A stretch of 64,000 bases of DNA, taken from contig NZ_JHZC01000005.1 of NCBI RefSeq assembly GCF_000621125.1, positions 248,001 through 312,000 on the forward strand, given 5' to 3'. Of this stretch, positions 36,587 through 46,039 are shown in pieces. Under the pieces are notes generated by a model. That model was not told the DNA's origin and searched no databases. It saw only the letters and a list, made by a program, of their open reading frames with translations. The DNA is from Maribacter antarcticus DSM 21422. Its GTDB lineage: Bacteria; Bacteroidota; Bacteroidia; Flavobacteriales; Flavobacteriaceae. Each line of letters starts with the position of its first letter. Positions within the stretch are counted from its first letter, which is position 1. The position numbers were made by a program, and so were the translations under genes.

Positions 36587-36678
36587 TTAAAGTAATACCA
36601 ACATAAAATTATAAATATAAACAAGGTAATAGCATTGGTCTTAGTAGCATTATAAATCCAATTATGAGGGTTGAATCT

Positions 36679-36784
36679 TTCTTAAGATACCTTAATTTTT
36701 TTATCTCAAAGAAGAGCAAACTTTGTAGTGCATTTATAAATAAACATGATGAAAAATTTAAAGTTCTTTATATTCCTGGCATGA
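36679..36784 (+). pseudogene. Duplicated promoter with gene remnant
   Basis: The 26 bp promoter segment of the FMN reductase gene recurs at 36679-36704 with one difference. At matching distance follows ATGAAAAATTTAAAG, but the frame from 36746 ends after 12 codons (MMKNLKFFIFLA). The sequence beyond shows short hydrophobic stretches in other frames. I read it as the start of a decayed gene; a tiny peptide cannot be excluded. The rest of the gap to 37085 holds a repeat fragment. Confidence 0.45.
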
Positions 36785-36909
36785 TACTGGTACTTATGGC
36801 ACTGTTTTTTATTCAAAGACAACGAATAGACTATAAATAACTGAAGCTAACAATCACCGTTGGATTTCAATTGAAGTTACCATGTTTAATCGGCCTAAGA
36901 GAATTTTGG

Positions 36910-37040
36910 TAAAACACGCGAGAAAATAGAGGCAACCAAAGGAGCATTTATTTTTCGGCGAGATGATGCGGCTGCCTCGTTAGTAATCACGTGTATTACC
37001 GGACAAGGACAACACTGCATCTCGCTCCAAGCTAAAGATG
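36910..37040 (+). repeat. Fragment of the mosaic repeat family (leader side)
   Basis: GAGAAAATAGAGGCAACC and AAAGGAGCATTTATTTTTCGGC with GCGGCTGCCTCG resemble 43250-43306 and 53645-53680. No hairpin or tail module follows. It lies in the convergent gap before the DoxX-like gene. Confidence 0.5.
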
Positions 37041-37085
37041 TACTTTGGGTACATTTTCTTAATGCTCGGCCGTCTATAAGCCTTT

Positions 37086-37541
37086 TTAATACAACCTCCT
37101 TTTGTACAAATCACCACCCAAAACTAATGCAGCCGATATAATCAAAACATTTTTGATGATGTATTGCCCCTCTAAAGTTAAAAGTAGCGGATTACCATTC
37201 TGAAAGGTAACATCTGGCAAAAAAAACAGGGGCATAAACGTACCTACCATTTGCAAAAACAACAAGCCAATAGCAATTCTATATGTTTTTTTAAATAAGA
37301 AAAAGACACCAATACAAATTTCCCAATATCCAATAATATGTAACCAAACGTGAGGTTTGCCAAAGGGCATCCAAGAAACGGTTTCTTTTAATAAACCTTC
37401 GGCTGGCGATAAACCAAGAGGTTTTAATGCCCCAAACCAAACAAAAATAATCGCTAACGAAAACTGTAAAGCAGGTTTGCCGAACTTTCGCATCATTTTG
37501 CTTAGTGAATTATCTATTGCATTGAATGATTTTATGCTCAT
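37086..37541 (-). CDS. DUF417/DoxX-like membrane protein
   Basis: The 151-residue protein has four hydrophobic helices and reads ALQFSLAIIFVWFGALKPLG near residue 25, then VWLHIIGYWEICIGVFFLF, like DUF417 (YkgB) and DoxX families. Function unknown. It starts 24 bp after the stop of the SdhA-like flavoprotein gene and is probably cotranscribed with it. Confidence 0.7.
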   Translation of the reverse strand: MSIKSFNAIDNSLSKMMRKFGKPALQFSLAIIFVWFGALKPLGLSPAEGLLKETVSWMPFGKPHVWLHIIGYWEICIGVFFLFKKTYRIAIGLLFLQMVGTFMPLFFLPDVTFQNGNPLLLTLEGQYIIKNVLIISAALVLGGDLYKRRLY

Positions 37542-37565
37542 AAAAAGATGATGTTTTAATACAAT

Positions 37566-39338
37566 TTACTCTAATAGCATTCCGTTAAAGTCTTCTATTT
37601 CCTTTGTGCTATTGACTATAGCATCAAGTTCTTTTGAAAGTGGCTTCAACTTTTCTTTTATTACTTTTAAAGTAGCATTGTCTTGCAGTTTAATTTTAAA
37701 GTTTGCATCGTACGCAATACTTGTTTCTGTAAAATCACTACGTTGGTGGGCACCACGACTTTCTTTACGAGCTATACCCCCTAAAATAGTAGCCTCTGCA
37801 GACATAATAGAGCCTTCTAAATCAAAAGCCAACATCAAATCTTCAAACCCTTCTGAATCTGGTCGTACATCTAGGTTTTTAAGAGATTCTTTTAGTTTAT
37901 TGATTTTCATTAGTCCCTTTTGAAGTTTATCTTCACTTCTAACTACACCACAATATTCCCACATAATATTTCGTAATTCACGCTGCAAAGGTCGTGCAAC
38001 TTCACTTCCATTTTTTATAAATGAATCTATTTTTTCATGTGCTTTTGCAATTACTTGACGAGATCGATATTGCACATCCATATCTAAAGAGCGTGTTGCC
38101 GCTGCTTTTCCTGCACGTTTTCCGAAAATGAGTATTTCTGCAAGCGAATTTCCACCCAATCTATTTGCACCGTGTAAACCACCTGTTACTTCTCCAGCAG
38201 CATACAGACCCTCGATATTAGTAGCATGGTCATCTGGTTCTACAACAATACCTCCCATAGAATAATGCGCTGTTGGCGAGACTTCCATCGGGGTGGTTGA
38301 AATATCAATCATTAATGTATCTAAAAACTGACGGTACATTCGTGGTAGTTTTTGAATAATAAATTCTTTTGATTGGTGGCTTATATCTAAATAAACACCC
38401 CCATTAGGTGTTGCTCTACCTTCGGTTATTTCCGTATAATTTGCCATAGCAACACGATCTCTTGTAGAAAGTTCAAGTCGTTTTGCATCGTAGTTTTTCA
38501 TAAATCGTTCTCCATTGCCATTAACGAGATGACCCCCTTCCCCACGGACAGCTTCGGTTACTAAAGTTCCTGCAATTTCTTCAGGTATCACCATTCCTGT
38601 GGGATGAAATTGAACCAATTCCATATCTGTCAACGTACAACCAGCTTTAAGTCCAAGATAAAATCCATCACCAGTATTTTCGTTTCTTCGAGATGAACTT
38701 TTTCGCCAAATTCGTGTATGACCACCAGCGGCTAGTATCACAGAGTCTGCTAAATAAACAGTGCGTTCACCACTTTGAATATTAAAGGTCATTGCTCCAA
38801 AACAGGTCGCATTGTGTACTAATAATTCAGTTACATATTGCGAATCATGTATTGGAATTTCTAATTCTTTTGTTTTTTCAATAAGTGCCATAAGTATAGA
38901 GCGCCCAGTGTAATCTCCTGAATAGCACGTTCTACGATGCGTGTGTGCCCCAAAAAAGCGTTGATCTAGTTTTCCATTCTCTAATTTGGCTAAATTAGCA
39001 CCCCATTTATCTATCTCAGTCACAAGTTCTGGTGCTTCTTTTGCCATAAGCTCAACCATTCTTGGTTCAGACAAGCCATACCCCTCAATCATCGTATCTG
39101 CAAAATGCTGTTTCCAAGAATCTTCTGGGTCTACATTTCCAAATGCAGCATTTATTCCTCCTGCAGCCAACACCGTATGCACATCTTCTTTTGTTCTTTT
39201 TCCTATTATGGTTACTTCAACTCCAGATTTTTTTGCTTCGATAGCTGCTCGTAAACCCGAACCACCACTCCCAATTACGAGCACATTAGAAATGTTTGTT
39301 TTGTGTTTTATTGTTGTTGCTGTTGTTGTCATTTTCAT
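37566..39338 (-). CDS. SdhA/fumarate-reductase-type flavoprotein
   Basis: The 590-residue protein has the FAD motif VLVIGSGGSGLRAAIEAKKSG, the FAD-linking or contact region HTHRRTCYSGDYTGRSI near residue 133, MELVQFHPTG near 241, and AGEVTGGLHGANRLGGNSL near 383. The C-terminal SRGAHQRSDF carries the conserved Arg/His of the family. No iron-sulfur (SdhB) or membrane-anchor gene is adjacent, so it is a stand-alone member, perhaps an aspartate-oxidase-like or other alpha,beta-dehydrogenase. A DoxX-like gene follows in the same operon; a LysR gene lies 134 bp upstream on the same strand. Confidence 0.8.
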   Translation of the reverse strand: MKMTTTATTIKHKTNISNVLVIGSGGSGLRAAIEAKKSGVEVTIIGKRTKEDVHTVLAAGGINAAFGNVDPEDSWKQHFADTMIEGYGLSEPRMVELMAKEAPELVTEIDKWGANLAKLENGKLDQRFFGAHTHRRTCYSGDYTGRSILMALIEKTKELEIPIHDSQYVTELLVHNATCFGAMTFNIQSGERTVYLADSVILAAGGHTRIWRKSSSRRNENTGDGFYLGLKAGCTLTDMELVQFHPTGMVIPEEIAGTLVTEAVRGEGGHLVNGNGERFMKNYDAKRLELSTRDRVAMANYTEITEGRATPNGGVYLDISHQSKEFIIQKLPRMYRQFLDTLMIDISTTPMEVSPTAHYSMGGIVVEPDDHATNIEGLYAAGEVTGGLHGANRLGGNSLAEILIFGKRAGKAAATRSLDMDVQYRSRQVIAKAHEKIDSFIKNGSEVARPLQRELRNIMWEYCGVVRSEDKLQKGLMKINKLKESLKNLDVRPDSEGFEDLMLAFDLEGSIMSAEATILGGIARKESRGAHQRSDFTETSIAYDANFKIKLQDNATLKVIKEKLKPLSKELDAIVNSTKEIEDFNGMLLE

Positions 39339-39472
39339 AGTATGTTATTTTTACACAAAAATAATCATACCGTTTTTTTTTTTCAATAACAGAAAACGAT
39401 TACGCTAATAGGAAAAAACGATTGGTTTTATATAAATTGTTCCTTCTTTTGAACTGTGCGATTGATAATAAA

Positions 39473-40378
39473 TTAGAATTTGTTGTTTGTAAGTAAACTT
39501 GATAACTCATTTACAAGTTGTTTAATAATGCGTTTCTTTTCAAAACCTCTTGTAGACACCAAATTCACATCTAATTCTAAGGTATTGTCCTTAAATGTAT
39601 ATATGTGATTTTTATGATTTTTTGACATGTACGTTGCCGCAATTTTTGGTAGAAACATAGTGCCGCCGTTCACATCGATAATGTTTTTTAAAGTTTCCAA
39701 ATTCCCCTTTAAGTACTTGATATTGAATTTTCTTAAGGTTTCGGAGGATGGTGTTTCCAAATCCTTCATTTGACGAATTAAGAGGTCTCGTAAATCTTCA
39801 TGTAATAGAATTTCATTAAAATTGATATCTGACAATGAAATCATATTACTTTGTTGATGGTCCAATTCTGTCGAATAAATGCATAACTCCTCTTTATATA
39901 ATTTTTGCTCATAATAGCCGTGTGTTAAGGATGGATTAATCATAACGGCAGCATCTACTTGCTCATTTATTAAATAATCTTCAATACGACGATCGCTTAA
40001 TTCTAAAATTTTTATTTCTAGTCTTGGATATTTTTCCGAGATCGTTTTTATAAAGATTGGGGTAATGTATGGCGATAAAATTTCAGTAATAGCCAAATTA
40101 ATTTGCCCAGAAATTTCGTTTTTATGTGCCAGTGCCATTTGTATAAATTCTTTTTGTTGAAAACGGATTTCTTTTGCTTTTACAATAAGATCCAAGCCTT
40201 TTAATGTGGGTACAACGGGTTGGCGTGAACGGTCAAAAATTATGATGTCAAACTCTTTTTCTAAACGTTGTATTTCTTTACTTAGCGTGGATTGGGCAAT
40301 ATCACAAGCTATAGCTGCACGTTTAAAATTACGATACCTATCTACCGCTATTATATATTCTAATTGTCTAAAATTCAT
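39473..40378 (-). CDS. LysR-family transcriptional regulator
   Basis: The 301-residue protein has the usual N-terminal helix-turn-helix (MNFRQLEYIIAVDRYRNFKRAA, QSTLSKEIQRLEKEFDIIIFDR) and a LysR substrate-binding domain (about 90-300). It is divergent from the acyl-CoA-dehydrogenase-like gene; a perfect 21 bp inverted repeat fills the 79 bp between them. LysR proteins often act on a divergent neighbour, so this gene is the prime candidate to bind that palindrome (inference). Confidence 0.9.
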   Translation of the reverse strand: MNFRQLEYIIAVDRYRNFKRAAIACDIAQSTLSKEIQRLEKEFDIIIFDRSRQPVVPTLKGLDLIVKAKEIRFQQKEFIQMALAHKNEISGQINLAITEILSPYITPIFIKTISEKYPRLEIKILELSDRRIEDYLINEQVDAAVMINPSLTHGYYEQKLYKEELCIYSTELDHQQSNMISLSDINFNEILLHEDLRDLLIRQMKDLETPSSETLRKFNIKYLKGNLETLKNIIDVNGGTMFLPKIAATYMSKNHKNHIYTFKDNTLELDVNLVSTRGFEKKRIIKQLVNELSSLLTNNKF

Positions 40379-40407
40379 AATGAGAAAAATGTGGTATTTA
40401 AATTTAG

Positions 40408-40452
40408 TACAAATTTAACTATTTAGAACAATTCTAAATAGTTAAATTTGTA
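40408..40452. promoter_or_regulatory. Perfect 21-bp inverted repeat between LysR and ACAD genes
   Basis: The arms at 40408-40428 and 40432-40452 are exact reverse complements around CAA. The inner part (TATTTAGAA, spacer, TTCTAAATA) recurs at 61253-61273 with a single change in the spacer. Each arm also contains TAAATTTG reading outward, matching the minus-7 consensus in both directions. Confidence 0.8.
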
Positions 40453-40457
40453 TAACT

Positions 40458-41624
40458 ATGAAAACAAATTCAGATTACTATGGTATCGACTCCTATTTTA
40501 CGGATGAGCAATTATCAGTACGTGCGTCTACTCGAAAATGGGTCAATAAATATATAAAACCAACTATTGAATATTATAACCAATCTGCCAGTGCTTCAAA
40601 AGACTGGTCAAAACAATTGGCAGATATTGGTGCATACGGCTTAATCATCCCCGTAGAATATGGTGGTTTGGGTATGGATTATTTATCATACGGTTTAATG
40701 ATGCAAGAATTGGAAAAAGGAGACACAGCAGTACGCGTTATGAGTTCTATCCAAACATCTTTAGTCATGTATGCCATTTGGCAGTTTGGTTCTTTACCAC
40801 AAAAACAAAAGTATTTGCCGCTACTTGCATCAGGCGAGATGTTGGGCTCCTTTGGTTTAACTGAACCTAGTTTTGGTTCTAATGCCTCTGGTATGCATTG
40901 TAATTTCAAGGTCGTAGAGGACAAGATAATTATCAATGGTAGTAAGTTGTGGATAGGAAATGCATCTCACGCAGATATTGCCATCGTTTGGGCTAAAAAT
41001 GAGGATAATAAAGTACAAGGAATTATTGTTGAAACAGCTAACATTACTAATTTTTCTACGTCAAAAATTGACAATAAGTGGTCATTCCGATCGTCTAATA
41101 CAGGGGAGTTAATTTTCGATAATTCTGAGTTAAATAAAGTGCAATTACTTGAGAAAACCACATCAATTAAAGATGCTTATTCCTGTTTAAACATTGGCAG
41201 ATATGCAGTGGCTTGGGGAAGTTTAGGCATCGCATTAGATTGTTATGAAACCGCGCTAAAATATGCTAATGAGCGTGTTCAATTTGGAAAACCCATCGCT
41301 AGCTTTCAATTAGTTCAAAAAAAACTTGCTGAAATGATTACCGAAATCACTAAAGCGCAATTACTCTGCTATCAACTAGGTGTGTTGATGAATAAACAAG
41401 AGGCCACATTTGAACAAATATCAATGGCAAAGCGCAATAATGTTGTTATGGCACAAAAAGTAGCTCAAGAGGCAAGGCAAATTCTTGGCGGTATGGGAAT
41501 TACGGGTGATTATCCAATTATGCGACATATTATGAACTTAGAAACGCTCGTTACCTATCAAGGTACGCACGAGATTCATCTTCTAATTACAGGAAGAGAT
41601 ATTACAGGAATTAATGCCATTTAA
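40458..41624 (+). CDS. Glutaryl-CoA-dehydrogenase-like acyl-CoA dehydrogenase
   Basis: The 388-residue protein has the complete ACAD fold: YGLIIPVEYGGLGMDYLSYGL, SFGLTEPSFGSNASGM near residue 132, WIGNASHADIAIVWA, and the C-terminal helices with QILGGMGITGDYPIMRH. The end TYQGTHEIHLLITGRDITGINA matches the glutaryl-CoA dehydrogenase motif TYEGTHDIHxLI, but the catalytic Glu is Gln368 here (CAA at 41559-41561). Dehydrogenation may be lost or changed. It is followed 20 bp later by an ankyrin protein gene. It may act on an acyl substrate without standard alpha-proton abstraction, or serve another role. Confidence 0.85.
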   Translation: MKTNSDYYGIDSYFTDEQLSVRASTRKWVNKYIKPTIEYYNQSASASKDWSKQLADIGAYGLIIPVEYGGLGMDYLSYGLMMQELEKGDTAVRVMSSIQTSLVMYAIWQFGSLPQKQKYLPLLASGEMLGSFGLTEPSFGSNASGMHCNFKVVEDKIIINGSKLWIGNASHADIAIVWAKNEDNKVQGIIVETANITNFSTSKIDNKWSFRSSNTGELIFDNSELNKVQLLEKTTSIKDAYSCLNIGRYAVAWGSLGIALDCYETALKYANERVQFGKPIASFQLVQKKLAEMITEITKAQLLCYQLGVLMNKQEATFEQISMAKRNNVVMAQKVAQEARQILGGMGITGDYPIMRHIMNLETLVTYQGTHEIHLLITGRDITGINAI

Positions 41625-41644
41625 ATAAACTTTAAACACTAAAT

Positions 41645-43144
41645 ATGATCAGACTACTACTACTTACAGCAATGATACTTATCACATCTTTGTCTTTAAA
41701 TGCTCAAGACAAAAATGAATTTTTAGATCGTGAATTTTGGAAATCAGACCCTAGTGTTTCCCTAATAAAAAAAACGATTGAAGATGGTCATGACCCCACA
41801 CAAAAAGGGCCATCTTCATTCGATGGCGTTTCATATGCTATTCTAGATGATGCATCCTTAGCAAGTATAAAATATATGCTCACATTAGAAGGTAATCCTG
41901 TGACGAAACCCACCCACGGAGGTCTTAAATATTTGCACTGGGCGGCTTACAAAGGAAATATAGCCGTAATGAAGCATTTATTAGCATTAGGAGCAGATCC
42001 ACACGCACGTACAGCACAAGGAACAAATATGTTACTGATAGCTGCCACTGGTGGTGTTCAAAAGACAGCAGTTTATGATTTAATTTTAAAACAAGGAATC
42101 TCTGCAGATTATACGAATAGGTCTGGAGCAAATGCTTTATTGCTGCTCTCCGGAACAAGTAGTAAAGACACAGCTATTTTAAACTATTTTATCGATAAAA
42201 AAATAGCGTTAAATACAAAAGACAATGAGGGGAATAATCTTTTTTTCTATGCTGCTAGAGGCGGTAACATAAATACGATGAAGTTTTGGAAGCAAAACGG
42301 AGTAGCGCATAATTATATCAATAAAAATGGAGAGAATGCTATATTATTTGCAAGCCAGGGTATGAAAAGGAAGGCATTACGATTAGACGTCTTTACATAC
42401 TTATCAGAAGAATTATCCTTAGAAGTGGATCAAGTGAGTTGGGAAGGAAAAACACCTTTGCATTTTTCTGCTAAACGAGCTACCCCAGAACTTTTTGACT
42501 TTTTTGTAAGCGCAGGGGTTTCTCCCAACCAAGTTGATGCAGATGGTAACACAGCACTCATAAATGCCGCATCAGGATCTAAAGAAAATTTAGAAAAAAT
42601 GCTTGATTTATCAAATACAATTAATCATCAAAATAAGGAAGGGAAATCTTCAATAACAATGGCTATTGAAGGGGGTAGAAAAGATAATTTTGACTTTTTG
42701 CGAAATAAAGGAGCTGATCTACATGGTATGGATAGCCTTGGAAATGACTTAATGTACTACGCTTTTATATCTTATAATTCCAAAAAAGAAGACCTAACCA
42801 AATATATCGTTACCCAACTAGAAATAGCTGGACTCGACGGCAAAAGTATTTACCATAATAAAAATACATTAGCGCACATTGCAATTAAGAAGCAAAGTGT
42901 TTTTCTATTAAAAAAGGCTATCGAATTAGGAGTCGATTTAAATTATAAAAATGATATACATATCAGTCCGCTTCACTTAGCTGCTATGAAAGCGACTAAT
43001 ACAGAGCTTATCACGGTGCTATTAAAGCAAGGTGCAGATAAAAACACAGTTACAGAATTTAATGAAAGTCCTTATGACCTAGCCATACAAAATGAATTAT
43101 TGATGAACGAAAAAGTTGATGTAGCATTTTTAAAAATGGATTGA
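41645..43144 (+). CDS. Secreted ankyrin-repeat protein
   Basis: The 499-residue protein starts with a signal peptide (LLLLTAMILITSLSLNAQ) and consists of about ten to twelve ankyrin repeats, recognisable by GGLKYLHWAAYKGNIAVMKHLL, GKTPLHFSAKRATPELFDFFVSAG and ISPLHLAAMKATNTELITVLLKQGADKN. It probably sits in the periplasm and binds proteins. It lies 20 bp downstream of the ACAD-like gene, so both are likely cotranscribed under the palindromic site. Function unknown. Confidence 0.85.
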   Translation: MIRLLLLTAMILITSLSLNAQDKNEFLDREFWKSDPSVSLIKKTIEDGHDPTQKGPSSFDGVSYAILDDASLASIKYMLTLEGNPVTKPTHGGLKYLHWAAYKGNIAVMKHLLALGADPHARTAQGTNMLLIAATGGVQKTAVYDLILKQGISADYTNRSGANALLLLSGTSSKDTAILNYFIDKKIALNTKDNEGNNLFFYAARGGNINTMKFWKQNGVAHNYINKNGENAILFASQGMKRKALRLDVFTYLSEELSLEVDQVSWEGKTPLHFSAKRATPELFDFFVSAGVSPNQVDADGNTALINAASGSKENLEKMLDLSNTINHQNKEGKSSITMAIEGGRKDNFDFLRNKGADLHGMDSLGNDLMYYAFISYNSKKEDLTKYIVTQLEIAGLDGKSIYHNKNTLAHIAIKKQSVFLLKKAIELGVDLNYKNDIHISPLHLAAMKATNTELITVLLKQGADKNTVTEFNESPYDLAIQNELLMNEKVDVAFLKMD

Positions 43145-43249
43145 TAAAACAGAAATAGGTAGGATAAGGGTATGTATCGTATTGCTGGAACACTACTATA
43201 CATACCCCATTCTACACACATTTTATCGTCACTCCGCTGTCTTTTAGCA

Positions 43250-43306
43250 AAAAATATAGATGCGACCAAAGAAGCATTTATTTTTTGGTGAGCAGCTGCG
43301 GTTGTC
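43250..43306 (+). repeat. Leader-side fragment of mosaic repeat
   Basis: AAAATATAGATGCGACC, AAAGAAGCATTTATTTTTTGG and GAGCAGCTGCGGTTGTC match fragments at 36913 and 53645. It precedes copy 8 in the same 728 bp gap. Confidence 0.6.
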
Positions 43307-43447
43307 TTATGATGAGGCATGTAAATGCTTGGCGTGTATTCCCTTTTATATAATTGCTACCGATATAGTCCTAACGGGGTATAACTGCAAGGATGCAAAA
43401 TGGCGCTATTCGCTTATTTGCTATAAATGTGCTGCGTTATGCGGCAC

Positions 43448-43478
43448 AAAAACTAAAGATTCTCAATCTTTAGTTTTT
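43448..43478. terminator. Hairpin 1 of repeat copy 8
   Basis: AAAAACTAAAGATT (43448-43461) pairs with AATCTTTAGTTTTT (43465-43478) around CTC. Arms are identical to copies 6 and 10 but the loop differs. Confidence 0.78.
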
Positions 43479-43513
43479 TGAGCAAGTTGCAGCGCTGGCA
43501 TTGGGTACGGCAT

Positions 43514-43546
43514 AAAATATTAAGGGCTTGCAGCCCTTAATATTTT
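43514..43546. terminator. Hairpin 2 of repeat copy 8
   Basis: AAAATATTAAGGGCT (43514-43528) pairs with AGCCCTTAATATTTT (43532-43546) around a three-base loop: a perfect 15 bp stem unrelated in sequence to hairpin 1. Confidence 0.8.
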
Positions 43547-43872
43547 TGAGCGGGTCGGCGCGCTGGCGTATTTGGCACTGCACTTTCTTTAAATATTTCT
43601 TCTAAATAGTTTCTTCTACAAGGGTAATAGAACAGGTATTATAAGAGCCGACGATAGGAGGGAAGTGTAATGTGTGTGGAATGGTATTTTACTAATAGTT
43701 TGTAATGATTCTTAAAACCGAAAAGTTAGGATAAGATTTTGTTTTCCTGCAAAAAAGAATAGCCAGTGGCTTATTGCTTTTGGTGGTGGGCTGGGGCGTT
43801 GGCATTTTTTAGCTATTTCCCATTAAAAATTGAATAGCTAAAAAATGTATCTTGCATATATAACTGTTCATT

Positions 43873-45936
43873 ATGCGACTACTACATCTATTTGCTGTCT
43901 TGCTTCTCGGAATAACCTTAAGCGCTCAATCAACTATTAAGGAAATTTTAGATGCGCCTTTTGCATCCGATTTACTCGTTGCTGAAGATGGCAAAACGAT
44001 TGCTTGGGTAGATAATACAGCTGGCGAACGCAATATCTTTATCGCTAATGGAAAAGATTTTTCATCGGTAAATCAGTTTACGAACTATGTTGGTGATGAA
44101 GGAATAGCGATTGGTAATCTGGAGTTTACGCCCAATGGGAATAGTCTAATTTTCGTACGTGGCAATACAAAGAATCGAAAAGGTGAGCCCGCTAACCCGG
44201 CCTTGCTTCGGCAAAATACAGAACAAGCTATATTTATTCAACCCTTGGAGGGTGATAGCAGTAATAGAATAGCGCTAGGCACCAAGCCGAGGCTTTCTCA
44301 TGATGGATCTACTCTTGCTTTTATTAAGGGTGGTCAAATATTTACAGCATCGCTTTCAGATAGTATACCGCAACCTAAACAGTTGTTTAAGACGCGCGGT
44401 GGGCAGTCTGATATCAAATGGAGCCCCGATGACAGCCATATTGCATTTATAAGTTCGCGAGGAGACCATTCCTATATCGGTGTCTACGACATCACTAAAG
44501 AAAAGTTAGCCTTTATGGACCCCTCGGTTGATCGAGATTTTTCTCCGGAATGGAGTCCTGATGGTGAGATGATTGCATTCATTAGGAGTCCGAATGCGAA
44601 AGAGGTAGCCCCTTTTACGCCTCGTAAGATAGCGCATCCATGGAGTATTAGGTTGTTAGAAATCTCAAGTGCCAAGGCGCGTGAGATATGGAAAGCAGAT
44701 GAGGGCATGGGCTCTGCCTACTTTGGACAGTTTCCAAGCGCAGCCATAGAGTGGGCAACAAAAGATCAACTTATTTTCCCTTGGGAGAAAAAAGGATGGA
44801 TGCATTTATATGCGCTACAAATACAATCTGGTCAGGTCACTGAGCTCACATCAGGTGAGGGTATTGTTGAAGACTATCGGCTGACCAGAGACAGGAGCGC
44901 GCTGCTTTTTACCACTAATGTTGGAGATAAGCATAGACGACATATCGGTAAGATAGATTTGGAATCAAAAAAACAAGTCATGCTTACCAGTGGTGAAGGC
45001 GTAGAATTCAGTCCGCAAGAGACCAATACGGGTATTACTTTCCTTAAGACGTCGGCACAGCATATGTCAAGACCAGCAGTGCTTAAAAATGGAAATGTAC
45101 AACTGATTGGTAAGCGCAGCAAGGTTTTTGACAATCATAAAATACCAGAGTTAGTAGAAATAAAGGCGACCGACGGAAAACCATTTATGGCTACCATCTG
45201 TTATCCCGATAACTACGATGCAACTAAAAAATATCCATCTGCTGTGTTCTTACATGGCGGCAGTCGCAGACAAATGCTACAAGCGTATCACTATAGCGGG
45301 TACTATAGTAATGCCTTTGCCTTGCAACAGTATTTTGCCAGCCAGGGCTATATTGCGATGATGATCAATTATCGTAGTGGCATTGGCTATGGTGTAGAAT
45401 TCAGGGAGGCCGATAATTATGGCATTACAGGAGCAAGTGAGGTCTATGATCTGATAGGTGCTGGAGAATATCTGGCAACAAGAAGCGATGTAGACCCAAA
45501 ACGTATTGCATTATGGGGCGGGAGCTATGGCGGCTATCTGACAGCACACGGTCTAGCTCAGAGAAGTGATCTTTTTGCCGTAGGCGTAGATATACACGGG
45601 GTTCATAATTGGAATACAGAATTACCCACATTCGCTGGGTGGTATGATCAAAACCACTACCCAGAAATAGCAGCCTTGGCATTTCAATCTTCTCCAGAAG
45701 CTTACCTCGATGGCTGGAAAAGTCCGGTGTTATTAATTCATGGCGATGATGATCGCAATGTGCCTTTTGCAGAATCTGTTGTGCTCTCAGAACAGTTACG
45801 AGATCGGGACGTTTATTTTGAACAATTGATATTTCCTGACGAGGTGCATGGATTTTTATTGCATGAGAATTGGGTGAGATGCCAAGAAGCAACTTTTGAA
45901 TTTATCAATAGGTATATCGGGCGACCAAAAAAGTGA
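43873..45936 (+). CDS. S9-family (prolyl oligopeptidase-type) peptidase
   Basis: The 687-residue protein has a signal peptide (LLHLFAVLLLGITLSAQ), a WD40/PD40-like beta-propeller (about 30-400, with TAGERNIFIANG, SPDGEMIAFIRS) and a C-terminal alpha/beta hydrolase domain. The catalytic Ser is in WGGSYGGYL near residue 550, Asp in HGDDDRNVPF and His in DEVHGF near 658. It should cleave short peptides in the periplasm or outside. It is a single gene between two repeat-bearing gaps. Confidence 0.93.
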   Translation: MRLLHLFAVLLLGITLSAQSTIKEILDAPFASDLLVAEDGKTIAWVDNTAGERNIFIANGKDFSSVNQFTNYVGDEGIAIGNLEFTPNGNSLIFVRGNTKNRKGEPANPALLRQNTEQAIFIQPLEGDSSNRIALGTKPRLSHDGSTLAFIKGGQIFTASLSDSIPQPKQLFKTRGGQSDIKWSPDDSHIAFISSRGDHSYIGVYDITKEKLAFMDPSVDRDFSPEWSPDGEMIAFIRSPNAKEVAPFTPRKIAHPWSIRLLEISSAKAREIWKADEGMGSAYFGQFPSAAIEWATKDQLIFPWEKKGWMHLYALQIQSGQVTELTSGEGIVEDYRLTRDRSALLFTTNVGDKHRRHIGKIDLESKKQVMLTSGEGVEFSPQETNTGITFLKTSAQHMSRPAVLKNGNVQLIGKRSKVFDNHKIPELVEIKATDGKPFMATICYPDNYDATKKYPSAVFLHGGSRRQMLQAYHYSGYYSNAFALQQYFASQGYIAMMINYRSGIGYGVEFREADNYGITGASEVYDLIGAGEYLATRSDVDPKRIALWGGSYGGYLTAHGLAQRSDLFAVGVDIHGVHNWNTELPTFAGWYDQNHYPEIAALAFQSSPEAYLDGWKSPVLLIHGDDDRNVPFAESVVLSEQLRDRDVYFEQLIFPDEVHGFLLHENWVRCQEATFEFINRYIGRPKK

Positions 45937-46039
45937 AGGTCAGGAAGACTTTTATATTTTTTGGCGTTGACAGGCAATAGCAAATTATTCGCTGATTTTT
46001 ATTGTTTTTAAAGGTGCTCATGAATGCTATAAATTTGTG

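Larger units (their letters stand above)
43420..43685 (+). repeat. Mosaic repeat copy 8 (two hairpin modules)
   Basis: Leader CTGCGTTATGCGGCAC, hairpin 1, TTTTTTGAGCAAGTTGCAGC, GGGTACGGCATAAA, hairpin 2, TTTTTGAGCGGGTCGGCG, TATTTGGCACTGCACTTTC, pyrimidine spacer, and tail GGTAATAGAACAGG, GAGCCGACGATAGGAGGG. This is one of the most complete copies. It lies between the ankyrin and S9 peptidase genes; 43686-43872 holds nothing I recognise. Confidence 0.82.

Noticed and set aside
43072-43481. Short ORFs on both strands after the ankyrin gene
   Set aside because: They fall in repeat sequence and the antisense of the ankyrin gene, with no protein-like features.
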